From: Linyphia triangularis
Lineage: Eukaryota; Arthropoda; Arachnida; Araneae; Linyphiidae
DNA: 64,000 nt
Reading direction: 5' to 3'
Assembly (NCBI GenBank): GCA_963978545.1
Contig: OZ021721.1
Span: 114,197,280-114,261,279 of the forward strand
Position numbers and translations under genes: made by a program
Notes under the pieces: generated by a model
Seen by the model: the letters and a program-made list of their open reading frames with translations, nothing else
The model's database searches: none
Told to the model about the DNA's origin: nothing
Part shown: piece by piece, positions 12,998 through 27,000 of the stretch
Numbering within the stretch: the stretch's first letter is position 1
How the letters are laid out: every line of letters begins with the position of its first letter

Positions 12998-14285
12998 CAG
13001 CAATAAGGTTTTGTTTATGTTTTATTATTTGGCATTTTTATTATTTATTATTTTTTATAAAAAAATTATAAATAATGCTCCAGATAACCACATTTGTTAA
13101 ATCTACAGAGGCTTTAAGAAATTAAAAACATTGCATTTTTTCCTGACAAAAATCAATGTTTTTTTTTACTTAAAAATTACCCATATGTTTACATAGAGTA
13201 ATGAAAGTATAGCATTTGGTTAAAAAAAATTTCGATTTTTTTTTTTTACATATCACCCAGTTTTGGAACACCTTCATTTCAAAAAAGTGGTCTAGAAAAA
13301 ATGTCTGTCTGTATGTCTTTGTGTCTGTGTGTACGTGGTCAGCATAACCTCCGAACAAATAGAACTCCAATTTTCAAATTTGCTGTGCTGGTTGGTAGTG
13401 GTCATGGGATCTACCATTCAGGCTTTCGACAAAATCGTGTATGCGCATAAGGTTGAAATCATGAAAAATCATGTTTTGGGCTCTAACGATTTTGATTAAA
13501 AACTCTCTGCTAATGCCTCTCAAAATGTTCTAAACTTCTCCATCTCCGAAATTCCCGTAGAAATGCGATAAAAAGTTAAAAGTTGAAAAACGTGTGCCTT
13601 TAACACAGAGTTCTTTGCTCTTGAGCATCATCCATCAACAATGAATTTTTTATCTGTTTCAAGCACAAGAAAGGACAATGTAATGTCTATCGAATAACAT
13701 CGCCAAATTCACCATCTTGGCGGATTTTTTTTATCCCCATGTAAAAATTATTGCCAAATATATCACCGAACTGTCGATTTTTATTTAAATAAGAGAAAAT
13801 ATGAAAATGGTAATTATCACCCAATATCAAATTTTAATGCATTGACCAATATTATAGTGTAATTGAAAGTTGTGGGATGTTCCACACCCCTAATTTTTTT
13901 ACTTTTTCATAAAAAATTTACATATATTTTTATTTCGTATATTTTGTTTATATTATGCATCCATAACTTCCACACTAACTGAGAAAAAAATCAAATGTAT
14001 GATAATGTGGCTTTTAAACAGTAAATCAAATAGTGTCACTCAAACGATGTTTTCTTGTCGTTGCTATTAAAATAAGTATGCTACTATAAAAAATACAACT
14101 CTAAATCTTGCGAAATATTTTTCTAGGTTTATCCATATTACAGATTTTATCATTAGATAAATATTTTTCTTAATTTTTTATTTAAATTATATAGTCCCAT
14201 TTTGACTTGTTTAAAAAAAAAAAAAAAACCTTATAGCTTTAAACCATTATTACCAATCTAAAATCGTGTAATTTCAATTCATTAA
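12998..14285. other. AT-rich spacer with remnants of a dispersed repeat
   Basis: The stretch at about 13250-13420 (ACGTGGTCAGCATAACCTCC, GTTTTGGAACACCTTC) is related in inverse orientation to about 28240-28370. No coding sequence was recognised. A possible lone transposon end, TACAGGGTGGGGCATT, starts at about 14295. Confidence 0.4.
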
Positions 14286-14319
14286 CGAAAGTTATACAGG
14301 GTGGGGCATTTAAAAGTGG

Positions 14320-15001
14320 TCCGGATGAGTGGATACGATTGGATTTGGATAATCAATGATTGGAATGATTTGCCAGCAAATGTAAATTCAGGGAGCGTAA
14401 AGAGTTATAAGAAACAGATATGCACTGGGGGATCGTCAATGGACAATAATTAAGTTACACTCTCTAGATAAGTAACTTATATTTTGCGCTTTGTTTTTAT
14501 ATAATTTAGGTTACTTAGTTACTATATTTGGTTACTTATGTTTGCGTACTGTTGGATTTTATAAAATTTGTCAGCTTGCATTATGTATTGCATTTTTCCA
14601 CACTGTTAAAAAAATTTGTCCACCTTGCACCAAAATTTGGTTCCCATTTAGCTGCCACCAACATTTGGTGCTTAGTTTCGCGATTTAGTGGTGCTTATGG
14701 TCCGAGGTTGCACCATTAAATCGTGAAGCTAAGCACCAAATGTTGGTGGCAGCTAAATGGGAACCAATTTTTGGTGCAAGGTGGAACAAAATTTTTAACA
14801 GTGCAGTATGGTTGTCCAACGCTGTGTCAACTTTGTATATTGTATTGTATTATTATGTATAATCCTGTAATTATTGTATATATGATGCTGTAACTATTAC
14901 ATGTAAATTCTATATATAAATACGTGTATATATATATTTACTCGACCAACCCTGTTAGGCCTTGAGCCTGTTGTTGGTCTTAAAATTTGTATTTGTATTT
15001 G
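14320..15001 (+). pseudogene. 3'-terminal fragment of a non-LTR retrotransposon
   Basis: A short frame around 14352-14450 encodes N-D-W-N-D-L-P-A-N-V followed by S-V-K-S-Y-K, the kind of motif seen at the end of many LINE ORF2 proteins (W-N-x-L-P ... F-K). The 3' end at 14945-15001 has TAGGCCTTGAGCCTG and TGTTGGTCTTAAAA, then repeated TTTGTA, a LINE-like 3' tail. The body is lost and a 203-bp MITE interrupts it at 14601-14803. Family assignment is uncertain. Confidence 0.5.
14601..14803. mobile_element. 203-bp palindromic MITE, copy 1
   Basis: Starts CACTGTTAAAAA and ends TTTTTAACAGTG. The two arms are near-perfect inverted repeats meeting near 14700 (GGTGCTTATGGTCCGAGGTTG). It is flanked by CA on both sides. 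A second copy of identical length lies at 23578-23780 with TA flanks. No coding capacity. Confidence 0.85.
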
Positions 15002-16340
15002 TTTGCGCAGTGGTGGTGCTAGGAATTGCCCGACAAGGGGGCTATCTATCCTCGACGGGGGAGCTAAGGAATTGTTTTTTGAAACTGAAATATTTTAAAG
15101 CAAACTAAAATGAGAAGAATCATTAACCGAACCCAGTTTTGCAGCATTATCAGAACATATCATGATTTTAGTAACACAATAATGAAATATAAAACAAATT
15201 CATGCTGACAAATAAAGATGTATTATTGTTATCAAAAATGAGTAGTAGGACACAGTAGTTTCAGCGAAATTTATGCAAAAATGGTTTCATAATTATTTAT
15301 ACTAAACATAAACATACACGGTAATCTTACTAAGATAGAAAAAAAAAATCTTCTTTTTCTTCTTCTTAAAAAAAAAAAGCTCTATTTCAGAATTATGTAC
15401 GATGAGGCATCTAAAATTGCAGTCATTTTTCGGACTATAAGGATTTTTGAAAATAAAGTAAAACATGCTTTAGGTTATTGTGAAAGGCATTTCCAATTGG
15501 ATACTAAGGATTTTAGAAAATAAATTTAAAAGAAAAAAAAAATCCCTATGTTGTAAAAGGCATTCCCCTGATTAAAAGTGAAAGAGGATGGAATGTGTCG
15601 GAACGAGATAAACAGTAAAAACAATAATAAAAATGAGATAAAACTTGACGCACTTTAGTCTTCTATATCTGAGTTTGACACCTTCGCATTTGCGCAAAGA
15701 ATTTGACACAGAGGTACATTTTTGCATGGGCCAGTGTTTTTCCTTTATTGTAAGTGTTTTTCCTTTATTGTAAGTGTTTTTATTATTTTCCTGATTGTAT
15801 TTTTGCATCTGTAAGGCGTATTTATATAATAAGAGCGTCGCATATGAAAAAATATTATAACTGTCTCACAATAATTTTATCAGATAAAAATTAAATTACT
15901 GTGTTGGAGCTTCGTATGAAACTGAATATATAAGTTCAGTGATAATTTTTTTACATTAATTTGTAAAAACAAATATTTGAATTCCTATATACATCTTCCA
16001 GCACTTGCATTCATGTAGATTTATCTTTATTTTCTTACGATATTATAGTTTATTAAGCGTGAATTTGTTAAAATAAACATAACTCGTTCGTAACTTATAT
16101 TTATTTAAAAGTATTTACAGTTTCAATTGGAATTCGAAAAAAAAAATAAAAAAAATTAAACAACGAAGCTTTAAGTTCTTAACATTTGACAGCATTAATA
16201 TCAAAAGAACTGTTCTAATTCTTCTACATATTTAATATCTATAATTAATCTATATTTAGCAACATTTAGCTTAATAAACCAAGCAGTAAAAAGAAATATA
16301 TTTGTATGAGTTATCGTTGGATAACATTTTAAAATCCTTT
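15002..16340. other. AT-rich sequence, nothing recognised
   Basis: Only a 21-bp direct duplication (AGTGTTTTTCCTTTATTGTA) near 15735-15780 and several A/T runs stand out. Confidence 0.5.
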
Positions 16341-16374
16341 ACATAAACTTCAATTCTGTTTGTTTGTGTGTTTG

Positions 16375-16775
16375 TGGCGGGCAAATCTTCGGAGGGTTAA
16401 TTAATACACTTGTTGTCATCCAATCGAGCTGAAATTTAACAGATCGACTCGTCGATGGCAATACATTTTATCAAGTTTTATGGTCTGTCACTAAAAGGCA
16501 CATTTTTACACGTTTCTATTGGCTCTTCTGAGGACTGATTAACCCATTTGCCATCACCTATTCAAGCTGAAATTTGACAGATAGACTTGTTGTCGAAGAC
16601 AATTCATTCTATTAAAGGTTTGGGATGTGCTAAAAGGTCACTTTTTCACACGTTTCTATAGGCGCTTTGGAGGACAAATTAACCCAACTGTTGTCATCCA
16701 ATTGATCTGAAATGTGGTAGATTGTCTTGTTGTCGATGACAAAGCATTTTATCAAGTTTTGAGGGCAAAACAAAT
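16375..16775 (+). repeat. Diverged monomers of the 16-23 kb satellite
   Basis: Three imperfect monomers of about 145-155 bp contain GGAGGACTNATTAACCCA, TTGTTGTCATCCAATTGATC and CTTGTTGTCGATGACAATGC. The same segment forms the non-transposon half of the ~430-bp units that follow, so this is probably the ancestral satellite. A related inverse-oriented segment occurs near 42365-42435. Confidence 0.7.
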
Positions 16776-17086
16776 CTATAGTCATTGACACGGAATTGAT
16801 AATTTTCTTCATAGTGGTCAAAGAATATGAAAACGATTTGAGCTCAAAGTTGCTTGAATAAGTTGCAGTAACATATAAAAGATGGCAATTGCATATAAAG
16901 GATTTATATTAAAAACTTTGTTGTTTTGGGTTAATTTTTTACAATATTTTTTTCACATCATTGAATATTTTATCTTCTAATATCTTTGCAGGTAATGCAT
17001 TTGTTTAAACGCCTGCCAAAATCCATTAGTATACAGGGTTTGGTAATTCTTTTCGAAACACAGTGAAAGATCTCCTCCATTTAAAT

Positions 17087-17795
17087 CAGCGTTAGTCACT
17101 AAGCGGCCCGTGGGACGTATCCGGCTCGCGACAGATTTTTCTGCGGCCCACCGCCCGCACAAAAGAGAAACAAAGATCTAGCTTCATGGTATTGACTTTT
17201 TTTTACATAATTTTAAATTTATCCAAAATAGTGCTAACTTTGTAGAACAGTTCTTCACTATGTACCTGAAGAAGCTGTATGATGAAGCTTTCTGCAAAAT
17301 AGTTTTCATCAAGAATAAATACAGGAACAACTTAAATGAATCTCATTTGGACGATTTATTAAGATTGGCTGTCACAAATACTTCGGCAAATAGTGACTCT
17401 TTCTTAAAATAAGCTGTACGTTTTCAAACGTCATCATCTAACAATTGATATCGAGAAAACTGATTAATCAGGAAGTACAGTTTAAGTACTTTTATTGAAG
17501 TTAGGTCAATTCGTATTGTCACGTTGTAACAAAAGATTCACTTCTTTTTTAGACTTTGATTTATTAATAATGAAAATCGCTATTTTTTTAATTATTTGGG
17601 GGAAAAAAAATCAAATACCATTTGTAATTTATTAAAATCATAAAAATCTCAATATTTTTTTCCAGTTTTCAGAAATGCTATGTATTGTTAAGTCTATAAC
17701 AATTAAAAATAGTACATTTATTGATGCATCCTAGCCCGTGAAAAGCTCCAACGCAAGTCATACGGCCCGTCTCTAAAAGTTAATGGCGAATGCTG
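17087..17795 (+). mobile_element. hAT-type element with transposase C-terminal remnant
   Basis: Starts CAGCGTTAGTCACTAAG; the right end reads GGCGAATGCTG here and GGCGAACGCTG in later copies. Perfect 8-bp duplications ATTTAAAT flank it (17079-17086 and 17796-17803). At about 17290-17411 a + frame reads F-C-K-I-V-F-I-K-N-K-Y-R-N-N-L followed by L-D-D-L-L-R-L-A-V-T and a stop. This resembles the C-terminal dimerisation region of hAT transposases. The rest of the gene is missing, so the element is non-autonomous. Its right ~290 bp recur in every unit of the adjoining array. Confidence 0.8.
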
Positions 17796-19194
17796 ATTTA
17801 AATGTGACATGTTGTCGAAGACAATTCATTCTATTAACGGTTTGGGGTCTGTTAAAAGGTCACTTTTTCACACGCTTCTATAGGCGCTTCGGAGGACTAA
17901 TTAACACAATTGTTGTCATCTAATTGATCTGAAATGTGGTAGATAGTCTTGTTGTCGATGACAATGCATTTTATTTAAAATTGCTGTTTTTTAATTATTT
18001 GAAGAAAAAAAAATTAAAAAAAAAGGGAGGGAAAGGGGGGGAAATATCAAACATTAGTCGTAATTTATTAAGATCAGAAAAATCTCAATAATTTTTTTCC
18101 CAGTTTTCAGAAATGCTATGTATTGTTAAGTCGATAATAATTAAAAATAGTACATTTATTGATGTATCCGGCCCGCGAAAAGCTCCAACGCAAGTCACAC
18201 GGCCCGTCTCTAAAAGTTAATGGCGAACGCTGATTTAAATGTGACATGTTGTCGAAGACAATTCATTCTATTAACGGTTTGGGGTCTGTTAAAAGGTCAC
18301 TTTTTCACACGCTTCTATAGCCGCTTCGGAGGACTAATTAACCCAATTGTTGTCATCCAATTGATCTGAAATGTGGTAGATAGTCCTGTTGTCGATGACA
18401 ATGCATTTTATTTAAAATTGCTATTTTTTAATTATTTGAAGAAGGAAAAAAAATTAAAAAGGGAAAAAAAATCAAACATTAGTCGTAATTTATTAAGATT
18501 AGAAAAATCTCAATAATTTTGTTTCCCAGTTTTCAGAAATGCTATGTATTGTTAAGTCGATAATAATTTAAAATAGTACATTTATTGATGTATCCGGCCC
18601 GCGAAAAGCTCCAACGCAAGTCATACGGCCCGTCTCTAAAAGTTAATGGCGAACGCTGGTTTAAATGTGACATGTTGTCGAAGACAATTCATTCTATTAA
18701 CGGTTTGGGGTCTGTTAAAAGGTCACTTTTTCACACGCTTCTATAGGCGCTTCGGAGGACTAATTAACCCAATTGTTGTCATTCAATTGATCTGAAATAT
18801 GGTAGATAGTCTTGTTGTCGATGACAATGCATTTTATTTAAAATTGCTATTTTTTAATTATTGGAAGGAAAAAAAAAATAAAAAAAAGGGGGGGGGGGGG
18901 AATCAAACATCAGTCGTAATTTATTAAGATCAGAAAAATGTCAATAATTTTTTTTTCCCCAGTTTTCAGAAATGCTATGTATTGTTAAGTCGATAATAAT
19001 TTTAAATAGTACATTTATTGATGTATCCAGCCCGCGAAAAGCTCCAACGCAAGTCATACGGCCCGTCTCTAAAAGTTAATGGCCAACGCTGATTTAAATG
19101 TGACATGTTGTCGAAGACAATTCATTCTATTAACGGTTTGGGGTCTGTTAAAAGGTCACTTTTTCACACGCTTCTATAGGCGCTTCGGAGGACT

Positions 19195-19681
19195 GTTGTT
19201 GTTTCTAATCTCCCTTTTGTCTGACGAAGTCAGACAATATCAGTGAAGCCATTGACATTAATGAAGTCTGACACTAGTTGTGGACAGTTATAAATGTCCT
19301 CCCAGTCCAGTCCAAGGCAGTCCAAAATGTGCTGAGGTGATGCCTGTTCTTTTTGGCATTTAAGGCAAAGAGGAAAATTTTTGCTTCCCCCGGAATATGT
19401 GAGGCCTTTAAGGTGACCACTAGCAAGTCGGGACAGACGGGTATTGGTGTGCCTATCACAAGGAAGAGATAGGGAGTGTCCTGGTTTTTTGGCTTTATAC
19501 CATTCGTGAGATGGAGGTATATGCCATTTCGCTTTATTTTGAGCTATTTTCTTTGAGTATAACTCTTGATATGTGAGTTCTTGAGTAGAGAGGACAGGGT
19601 GTTCTAGTCCCTCCTTAGCAAGAGTGTCAGCCAATTCATTTCCGTGGATGTCTACATGTGACGGGATCCACTGAAAGTGCA
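19195..19681 (-). pseudogene. 5'-truncated LINE insertion: RNase H and Cys/His tail, copy 1
   Basis: On the minus strand an open frame of 150 codons, without an ATG, begins H-F-Q-W-I-P-S-H-V-D-I-H-G-N-E-L-A-D. This is the C-terminal half of the ribonuclease H domain of a non-LTR retrotransposon, including the conserved SHV...GNE.AD motif. A Cys/His motif follows (C-L-K-C ... H-I-L-D-C), as found after RNase H in I-type LINEs. Its 3' end is an AAC repeat (GTT on the + strand). AGGACT is duplicated on both sides (19189-19194, 19682-19687). It is a fragment lacking reverse transcriptase and is not expected to be functional. Confidence 0.85.
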
Positions 19682-20973
19682 AGGACTAATTAACCCAATT
19701 TTTGTCATTCAGTTAATCTGAAATGTGGTAGATAGTCTTGTTGTCGATGACAATGCATTTTATTTAAAATTGCTATTTTTTAATTATTTGAAGAAGGAAA
19801 AAAAATTAAAAAGGGAAAAAAAATCAAACATTAGTCGTAATTTATTAAGATTAGAAAAATCTCAATAATTTTGTTTCCCAGTTTTCAGAAATGCTATGTA
19901 TTGTTAAGTCGATAATAATTTAAAATAGTACATTTATTGATGTATCCGGCCCGCGAAAAGCTCCAACGCAAGTCATACGGCCCGTCTCTAAAAGTTAATG
20001 GCGAACGCTGATTTAAATGTGACATGTTGTCGAAGACAATTCATTCTATTAACGGTTTGGGGTCTGTTAAAAGGTCACTTTTTCACACGCTTCTATAGGC
20101 GCTTCGGAGGACTAATTAACCCGATTGTTGTCATCCAATTGATCTGAAATGTGGTAGATAGTCTTGTTGTCGATGACAATGCATTTTATTTAAAATTGCT
20201 ATTTTTTAATTATTTGAAGGAAAAAAAAATTAAAAAAAGGGGGGGGGGGGGGAATCAAACATCAGTCGTAATTTATTAAGATCAGAAAAATGTCAATAAT
20301 TTTTTTTCCCCAGTTTTCAGAAATGCTATGTATTGTTAAGTCGATAATAATTTTAAATAGTACATTTATTGATGTATCCAGCCCGCGAAAAGCTCCAACG
20401 CAAGTCATACGGCCCGTCTCTAAAAGTTAATGGCGAACGCTGATTTAAATGTGACATGTTGTCGAAGACCATTCATTCTATTAATGGTTTGGGGTCTGTT
20501 AAAAGGTCACTTTTTCACACGCTTCTATAGGCGCTTCGGAGGACTAATTAACCCAATTGTTGTCATTCAGTTGATCTGAAATGTGGTAGATAGTCTTGTT
20601 GTCGATGACAATGCATTTTATTTAAAATTGCTATTTATTAATTATTTGAAGAAGGAAAAAAAATTAAAAAGGGAAAAAAAAAATCAAACATTAGTCGTAA
20701 TTTATCAAGATTAGAAAAATCTCAATAATTTTGTTTCCCAGTTTTCAGAAATGCTATGTATTGTTAAGTCGATAATAATTTAAAATAGTACATTTATTGA
20801 TGTATCCGGCCCGCGAAAAGCTCCAACGCAAGTCATACGGCCCGTCTCTAAAAGTTAATGGCGAACGCTGGTTTAAATGTGACATGTTGTCGAAGACAAT
20901 TCATTCTATTAACGGTTTGGGGTCTGTTAAAAGGTCACTTTTTCACACGCTTCTATAGGCGCTTCGGAGGACT

Positions 20974-21466
20974 GTTGTTGTTGTTGTTTCTAATCTCCCT
21001 TTTGTCTGACGAAGTCAGACAATATCAGTGAAGCCATTGACATTAATGAAGTCTGACACTAGTTATGGACAGTTATAAATGTCCTCCCAGTCCAGTCCAA
21101 GACAGTCCAAAATGTGCTGAGGTGATGCCTGTTCTTTTTGGCATTTAGGGCAAAGAGGAAAATTTTTGCTTCCCCCGGAATATGTGAGGCCTTTAAGGTG
21201 ACCACTAGCAAGTCGGGACAGACGGGTATTGGTGTGCCTATCACAAGGAAGAGATAGGGAGTGTCCTGGTTTTTTGGCTTTATACCATTCGTGAGATGGA
21301 GGTATATGCCATTTCGCTTTATTTTGAGCTATTTTTTTTGAGTATAACTCTTGATATGTGAGTTCTTAAGTAGAGAGGACAGGGTGTTCTAGTCCCTCCT
21401 TAGCAAGAGTGTCAGCCAATTCATTTCCGTGGATGTCTACATGTGACGGGATCCACTGAAAGTGCA
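20974..21466 (-). pseudogene. LINE RNase H insertion, copy 2, with a nonsense change
   Basis: Nearly identical to the insertion at 19195-19681 and at the same position within the 430-bp unit. It therefore arose by array amplification, not by a second insertion. It differs by two extra GTT units in the tail and by a CAA-to-TAA change at 21366-21368 (minus-strand reading) that stops the frame upstream of the Cys/His motif. Confidence 0.85.
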
Positions 21467-22661
21467 AGGACTAATTAACCCAATTGTTGTCATTCAGTTG
21501 ATCTGAAATGTGGTAGATAGTCTTGTTGTCGATGACAATGCATTTTATTTAAAATTGCTATTTTTTAATTATTTGAAGAAGGAAAAAAAATTAAAAAGGT
21601 AAAAAAAATCAAACATTAGTCGTAATTTATTAAGATTAGAAAAATCTCAATAATTTTGTTTCCCAGTTTTCAGAAATGCTATGTATTGTTAAGTCGATAA
21701 TAATTTAAAATAGTACATTTATTGATGTATCCGGCCCGCGAAAAGCTCCAACGCAAGTCATACGGCCCGTCTCTAAAAGTTAATGGCGAACGCTGATTTA
21801 AATGTGACATGTTGTCGAAGACAATTCATTCTATTAACGGTTTGGGGTCTGTTAAAAGGTCACTTTTTCACACGCTTCTATAGGCGCTTCGGAGGACTAA
21901 TTAACCCAATAGTTGTCATCCAATTGATCTGAAATGTGGTAGATAGTCTTGTTGTCGATGACAATGCATTTTATTTAAAATTGCTATTTTTTAATTATTT
22001 GAAGGAAAAAAAATTAAAAAAAAGGGAGGGGGGGGGGAAATCAAACATCAGTCGTAATTTATTAAGATCAGAAAAATGTCAATAATTTTTTTTCCCCAGT
22101 TTTCAGAAATGCTATGTATTGTTAAGTCGATAATAATTTTAAATAGCACATTTATTGATGTATCCAGCCCGCGAAAAGCTCCAACGCAAGTCATACGGCC
22201 CGTCTCTAAAAGTTAATGGCGAACGCTGATTTAAATGTGACATGTTGTCGAAGACCATTCATTCTATTAATGGTTTGGGGTCTGTTAAAAGGTCACTTTT
22301 TCACACGCTTCTATAGGCGCTTCGGAGGACTAATTAACCCAATTGTTGTCATCCAATTGATCTGAAATGTGGTAGATAGTCTTGTAGTTGATGACAATGC
22401 ATTTTATTTAAAATTGCTATTTTTTAATTATTTGAAGAAAAAAAAAATAAAAAAAGGGGGAAAAAATCAAACATTAGTCGTAATTTATTAAAATCATAAA
22501 AATCTCAATATTTTTTTCCAGTTTTCAGAAATGCTATGTATTGTTAAGTCGATAACAATTAAAAATAGTACATTTATTGATGCATCCTAGCCCGTGAAAA
22601 GCTCCAACGCAAGTCATACGGCCCGTCTCTAAAAGTTAATGGCGAACGCTGATTTAAATGT

Positions 22662-23577
22662 TCCAAGTAAAACTTTATTATTATGAATGCATCACTGAAT
22701 AATTTTTCGAATTCCTTATGTACAAAAGCATTAATAAAGATGTTAAGAGCGTGGTTGCTGTAACAAATAAATAAGTAACGTTACGTGAAATCAGTCCTTC
22801 TGGAAATGGTAAAAATAATCATCCCCACACTGGTTTTCTTCCATGTGTTTTGACTGTTGTTAAATTGAATTAAACCTAAAATAAAAGGCTCGAAATTATT
22901 TAATTATAGAAATCCAATTGAGGACTAGAAATGGAAAACAATTAAAGTACCAAAAAAATCGAAAATCTTTTTATTTTACTAAAAAATGTCATAAAGATCA
23001 AGCTAAACAAAGTGAAGAACGCCCAAAGTACGAACTCCAGTAGCAATAATTCAAATTCAATCTGGTTCTTATTCTTAGATTTAAGTACCAGATGCGAGTG
23101 TTTTTCATTTTTCGGCTCTCTTGAAAAAATTTTCGTTTTTGGACTTAGGTCGATTTTCCTTTCTAGTCCTCAATTATGTCTTATAATCTGTAGATTGTAA
23201 TTTTGTATTTAATCGCAATCGTTTAGTGTTTTCAGCGAATTAAAGTCAAACAATACAATTTAGTTATTTTGTTTTTCATTTCTTAGTTTCGAAACTACAA
23301 TATTTTAACGGTTTTTAATGAAGATTTGAGTAAGAAAACGTCATTGATAACTGCTGAATTAGAATTTTAATTCGAGTTCGTGTGATTTTCTCTTCATCTT
23401 GAAGACTATAATATATATATAAATTTCATGTAAGGTATTAAAACTGAATAATAGATTTTTGAAACATTGCTTTTTTAAACCAAGTTGAGTCAACAAATTT
23501 TTATTTCACAATAAAACTTATTTATTGAATTTAGCAAACATGAGTGTTCTGTAAATAACATAAATATTCTTTAAATA
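22662..23577. other. AT-rich sequence, nothing recognised
   Basis: Single-copy within the window; no exon or element terminus could be supported. Confidence 0.5.
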
Positions 23578-23780
23578 CACTGTTAAAAAAATGTGTCCAC
23601 CATGCACCAAAATTTGGTTCCCATTTAGCTGCCACCAACATTTGGTGCTTAGTTTCGCGATTTAATGGTGCTTACTGTCCGAGGTTGCACCATTAAATCG
23701 TGAAACTAAGCACCAAATGTTGGTGGCAGCTAAATGGGAACCAATTTTTGGTGCAAGGTGGAACAAAATTTTTAACAGTG
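23578..23780. mobile_element. 203-bp palindromic MITE, copy 2
   Basis: Same length and termini as 14601-14803 (CACTGTTAAAAA ... TTTTTAACAGTG). TA on both sides suggests a TA target duplication. The arms are near-perfect inverted repeats. Confidence 0.9.
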
Positions 23781-24099
23781 TATATAAAAATCTTTAATAT
23801 CGTCTTTAATTTTAACAATCTAAGCACCAATTGAAATTCAAAGAAACTCTACAATAGAAATTGGATTTCCAGACTCCTTATGTTCCACTACTTTTAGGTT
23901 TAGAAATAAAAACCTCGACTTTTGCATGACTTATATTCGTAAAATATTATTTATTCTAATTATGAACTGGAAATATAACTATTATAACTTTAAATGGATT
24001 TTATTTGGAAAGAAAAATTGCACTGAATACCAAGAGTCATTTCATTTGAATAAAGTTACGATTCAATATGAACATAAAATGATGTTAATCTGAATTTTA

Positions 24100-27000
24100 C
24101 ATGGTGGTCATAAAGAAACTTCCCCAATAAACCAGCCCCTATTGGCTTATTCGCTCAACCAATCGAAATAATATTCCCATATTGTTTTGAAGGTATGCGC
24201 TCGAGAATTAGATTATTTTAAACAATAGTGCTCTTACGGTTACATTTACAGTAACATCAAATAACAATTTTCAATAAAAAAAAATTACACATTTTCGAAT
24301 GGCATCACGCATATTTTTTCATGTGCAAATTAATCAGCGCATTAAAAAACCACAAATGCCGTTGGACCGATACACGTACAACGAAAATTGGATGCATAAA
24401 ACATTTGAAAAGAAGATTATTGTACAGGGCCAAAGCATCAATGAACCTCCTCTCTGTGTTGTCATTGGCCTTTTATAATGATTTTTTTCGAAATTATTTT
24501 ACGTCAGCTATTTTCTTCATACGTGTATCGTTCCAACGGCTTTTATGGTTTTTCAATTCCCTGATCAATTTGGGTTTAAAAAAATGGATGTTGTCATTCG
24601 AAAATTCCGAATTTTTTTATGTAACCGTATTTGTAAGAGCTCTATTACTTTAAATCATAATTACATTCTTGAGCGTATACCTTCAAATAACAATGTGGGA
24701 AATTTCCTTTTCATTGGGTGAATGAATAGGACACTAGGAGTTCATATAACGGGTGTTCATATAACGGGGCATAAAACATTTGAAAAGAAGATTGTTGTAC
24801 AGGTCCAAAGCATCAATGAACCTCCTCTCTGTGTTGTCATTGGCCTTTTATAATGATTTTTTTCGAAATTTTTTTACGTCATCTATTTTCTTCATACGTG
24901 TATCGTTCCAACGTTTTTTATGGTTTTTCAATTCACTGATCAATTTGGGGTTAAAAATAAATGAGTGTTGTCATTCGAAAATTCCAAATTTTTTTATGTA
25001 ACCGTATTTGTAAGAGCTCTATTACTTTAAATCATAATTACATTCTTGAGCGTATACCTTCAAATAACAATGTGGGAAATTTCCTTTCCATTGGTTGAAT
25101 GTATAGGTTACTAGGAATTCATATTACATTCTTGAGCGTATACCTTCAAATAACAATGTGGGAAATTTCCTTTCCATTGGTTGAATGTATAGGTTACTAG
25201 GAATTCATATTACATTCTTAAGCGAATACCTTCAAATAACAATGTGGGAAATTTCCTTTCCATTGGTTGAATGTATAGGTTACTAGGAATTCATATTACA
25301 TTCTTGAGCGTATACCGTCAAATAACAATGTGGGAAATTTCCTTTCCATTGGTTGAATGTATAGGTTACTAGGAATTCATATTACATTCTTGAGCGTATA
25401 CCTTCAAATAACAATGTGGGAAATTTCCTTTCCATTGGTTGAATGTATAGGTTACTAGGAATTCATATTACATTCTTGAGCGAATACCTTCAAATAACAA
25501 TGTGGGAAATTTCCTTTCCATTGGTTGAATGTATAGGTTACTAGGAATTCATATTACATTCTTGAGCGTATACCGTCAAATAACAATGTGGGGAATTTCC
25601 TTTCCATTGGTTGAATGTATAGGTTACTAGGAATTCATATTACATTCTTGAGCGTATACCTTCAAATAACAATGTGGGAAATTTCCTTTCCATTGGTTGA
25701 ATGTATAGGTTACTAGGAATTCATATTACATTCTTGAGCGTATACCTTCAAATAACAATGTGGGAAATTTCCTTTCCATTGGTTGAATGTATAGGTTACT
25801 AGGAATTCATATTACATTCTTGAGCGTATACCTTTTAATAACAATGTGGGAAATTTCCTTTCCATTGGTTGAATGTATAGGTTACTAGGAATTCATATTA
25901 CATTCTTAAGCGAATACCTTCAAATAACAATGTGGGAAATTTCCTTTCCATTGGTTGAATGTATAGGTTACTAGGAATTCATATTACATTCTTGAGCGTA
26001 TACCGTCAAATAACAATGTGGGAAATTTCCTTTCCATTGGTTGAATGTATAGGTTACTAGGAATTCATATTACGTTCTTGAGCGTATACCTTCAAATAAC
26101 AATGTGGGAAATTTCCTTTCCATTGGTTGAATGTATAGGTTACTAGGAATTCATATTACATTCTTGAGCGAATACCTTCAAATAACAATGTGGGAAATTT
26201 CCTTTCCATTGGTTGAATGTATAGGTTACTAGGAATTCATATTACATTCTTGAGCGTATACCGTCAAATAACAATGTGGGGAATTTCCTTTCCATTGGTT
26301 GAATGTATAGGTTACTAGGAATTCATATTACATTCTTGAGCGTATACCTTCAAATAACAATGTGGGAAATTTCCTTTCCATTGGTTGAATGTATAGGTTA
26401 CTAGGAATTCATATTACATTCTTGAGCGTATACCTTCAAATAACAATGTGGGAAATTTCCTTTCCATTGGTTGAATGTATAGGTTACTAGGAATTCATAT
26501 TACATTCTTAAGCGAATACCTTCAAATAACAATGTGGGAAATTTCCTTTCCATTGGTTGAATGTATAGGTTACTAGGAATTCATATTACATTCTTGAGCG
26601 TATACCGTCAAATAACAATGTGGGAAATTTCCTTTCCATTGGTTGAATGTATAGGTTACTAGGAATTCATATTACATTCTTGAGCGTATACCTTCAAATA
26701 ACAATGTGGGAAATTTCCTTTCCATTGGTTGAATGTATAGGTTACTAGGAATTCATATTACATTCTTGAGCGAATACCTTCAAATAACAATGTGGGAAAT
26801 TTCCTTTCCATTGGTTGAATGTATAGGTTACTAGGAATTCATATTACATTCTTGAGCGTATACCGTCAAATAACAATGTGGGGAATTTCCTTTCCATTGG
26901 TTGAATGTATAGGTTACTAGGAATTCATATTACATTCTTGAGCGTATACCTTCAAATAACAATGTGGGAAATTTCCTTTCCATTGGTTGAATGTATAGGT

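Larger units (their letters stand above)
17800..22661 (+). repeat. Chimeric hAT/satellite tandem array, ~430-bp unit
   Basis: About ten units, each joining a ~150-bp satellite segment (from ATTTAAATGTGACATG through CTTCGGAGGACTAATTAACC to GATGACAATGCATTTTA) to the right ~290 bp of the hAT element (ending GGCGAACGCTG). GCTTCGGAGGACT recurs at about 17886, 18311, 18746, 19182, 20101, 20536, 20961, 21887 and 22320. Poly-A/poly-G junctions of varying length sit in the middle of the units. Two units carry the same inserted LINE fragment, giving a higher-order repeat of about 1.78 kb. The array ends on a hAT right terminus followed by ATTTAAATG. Confidence 0.9.
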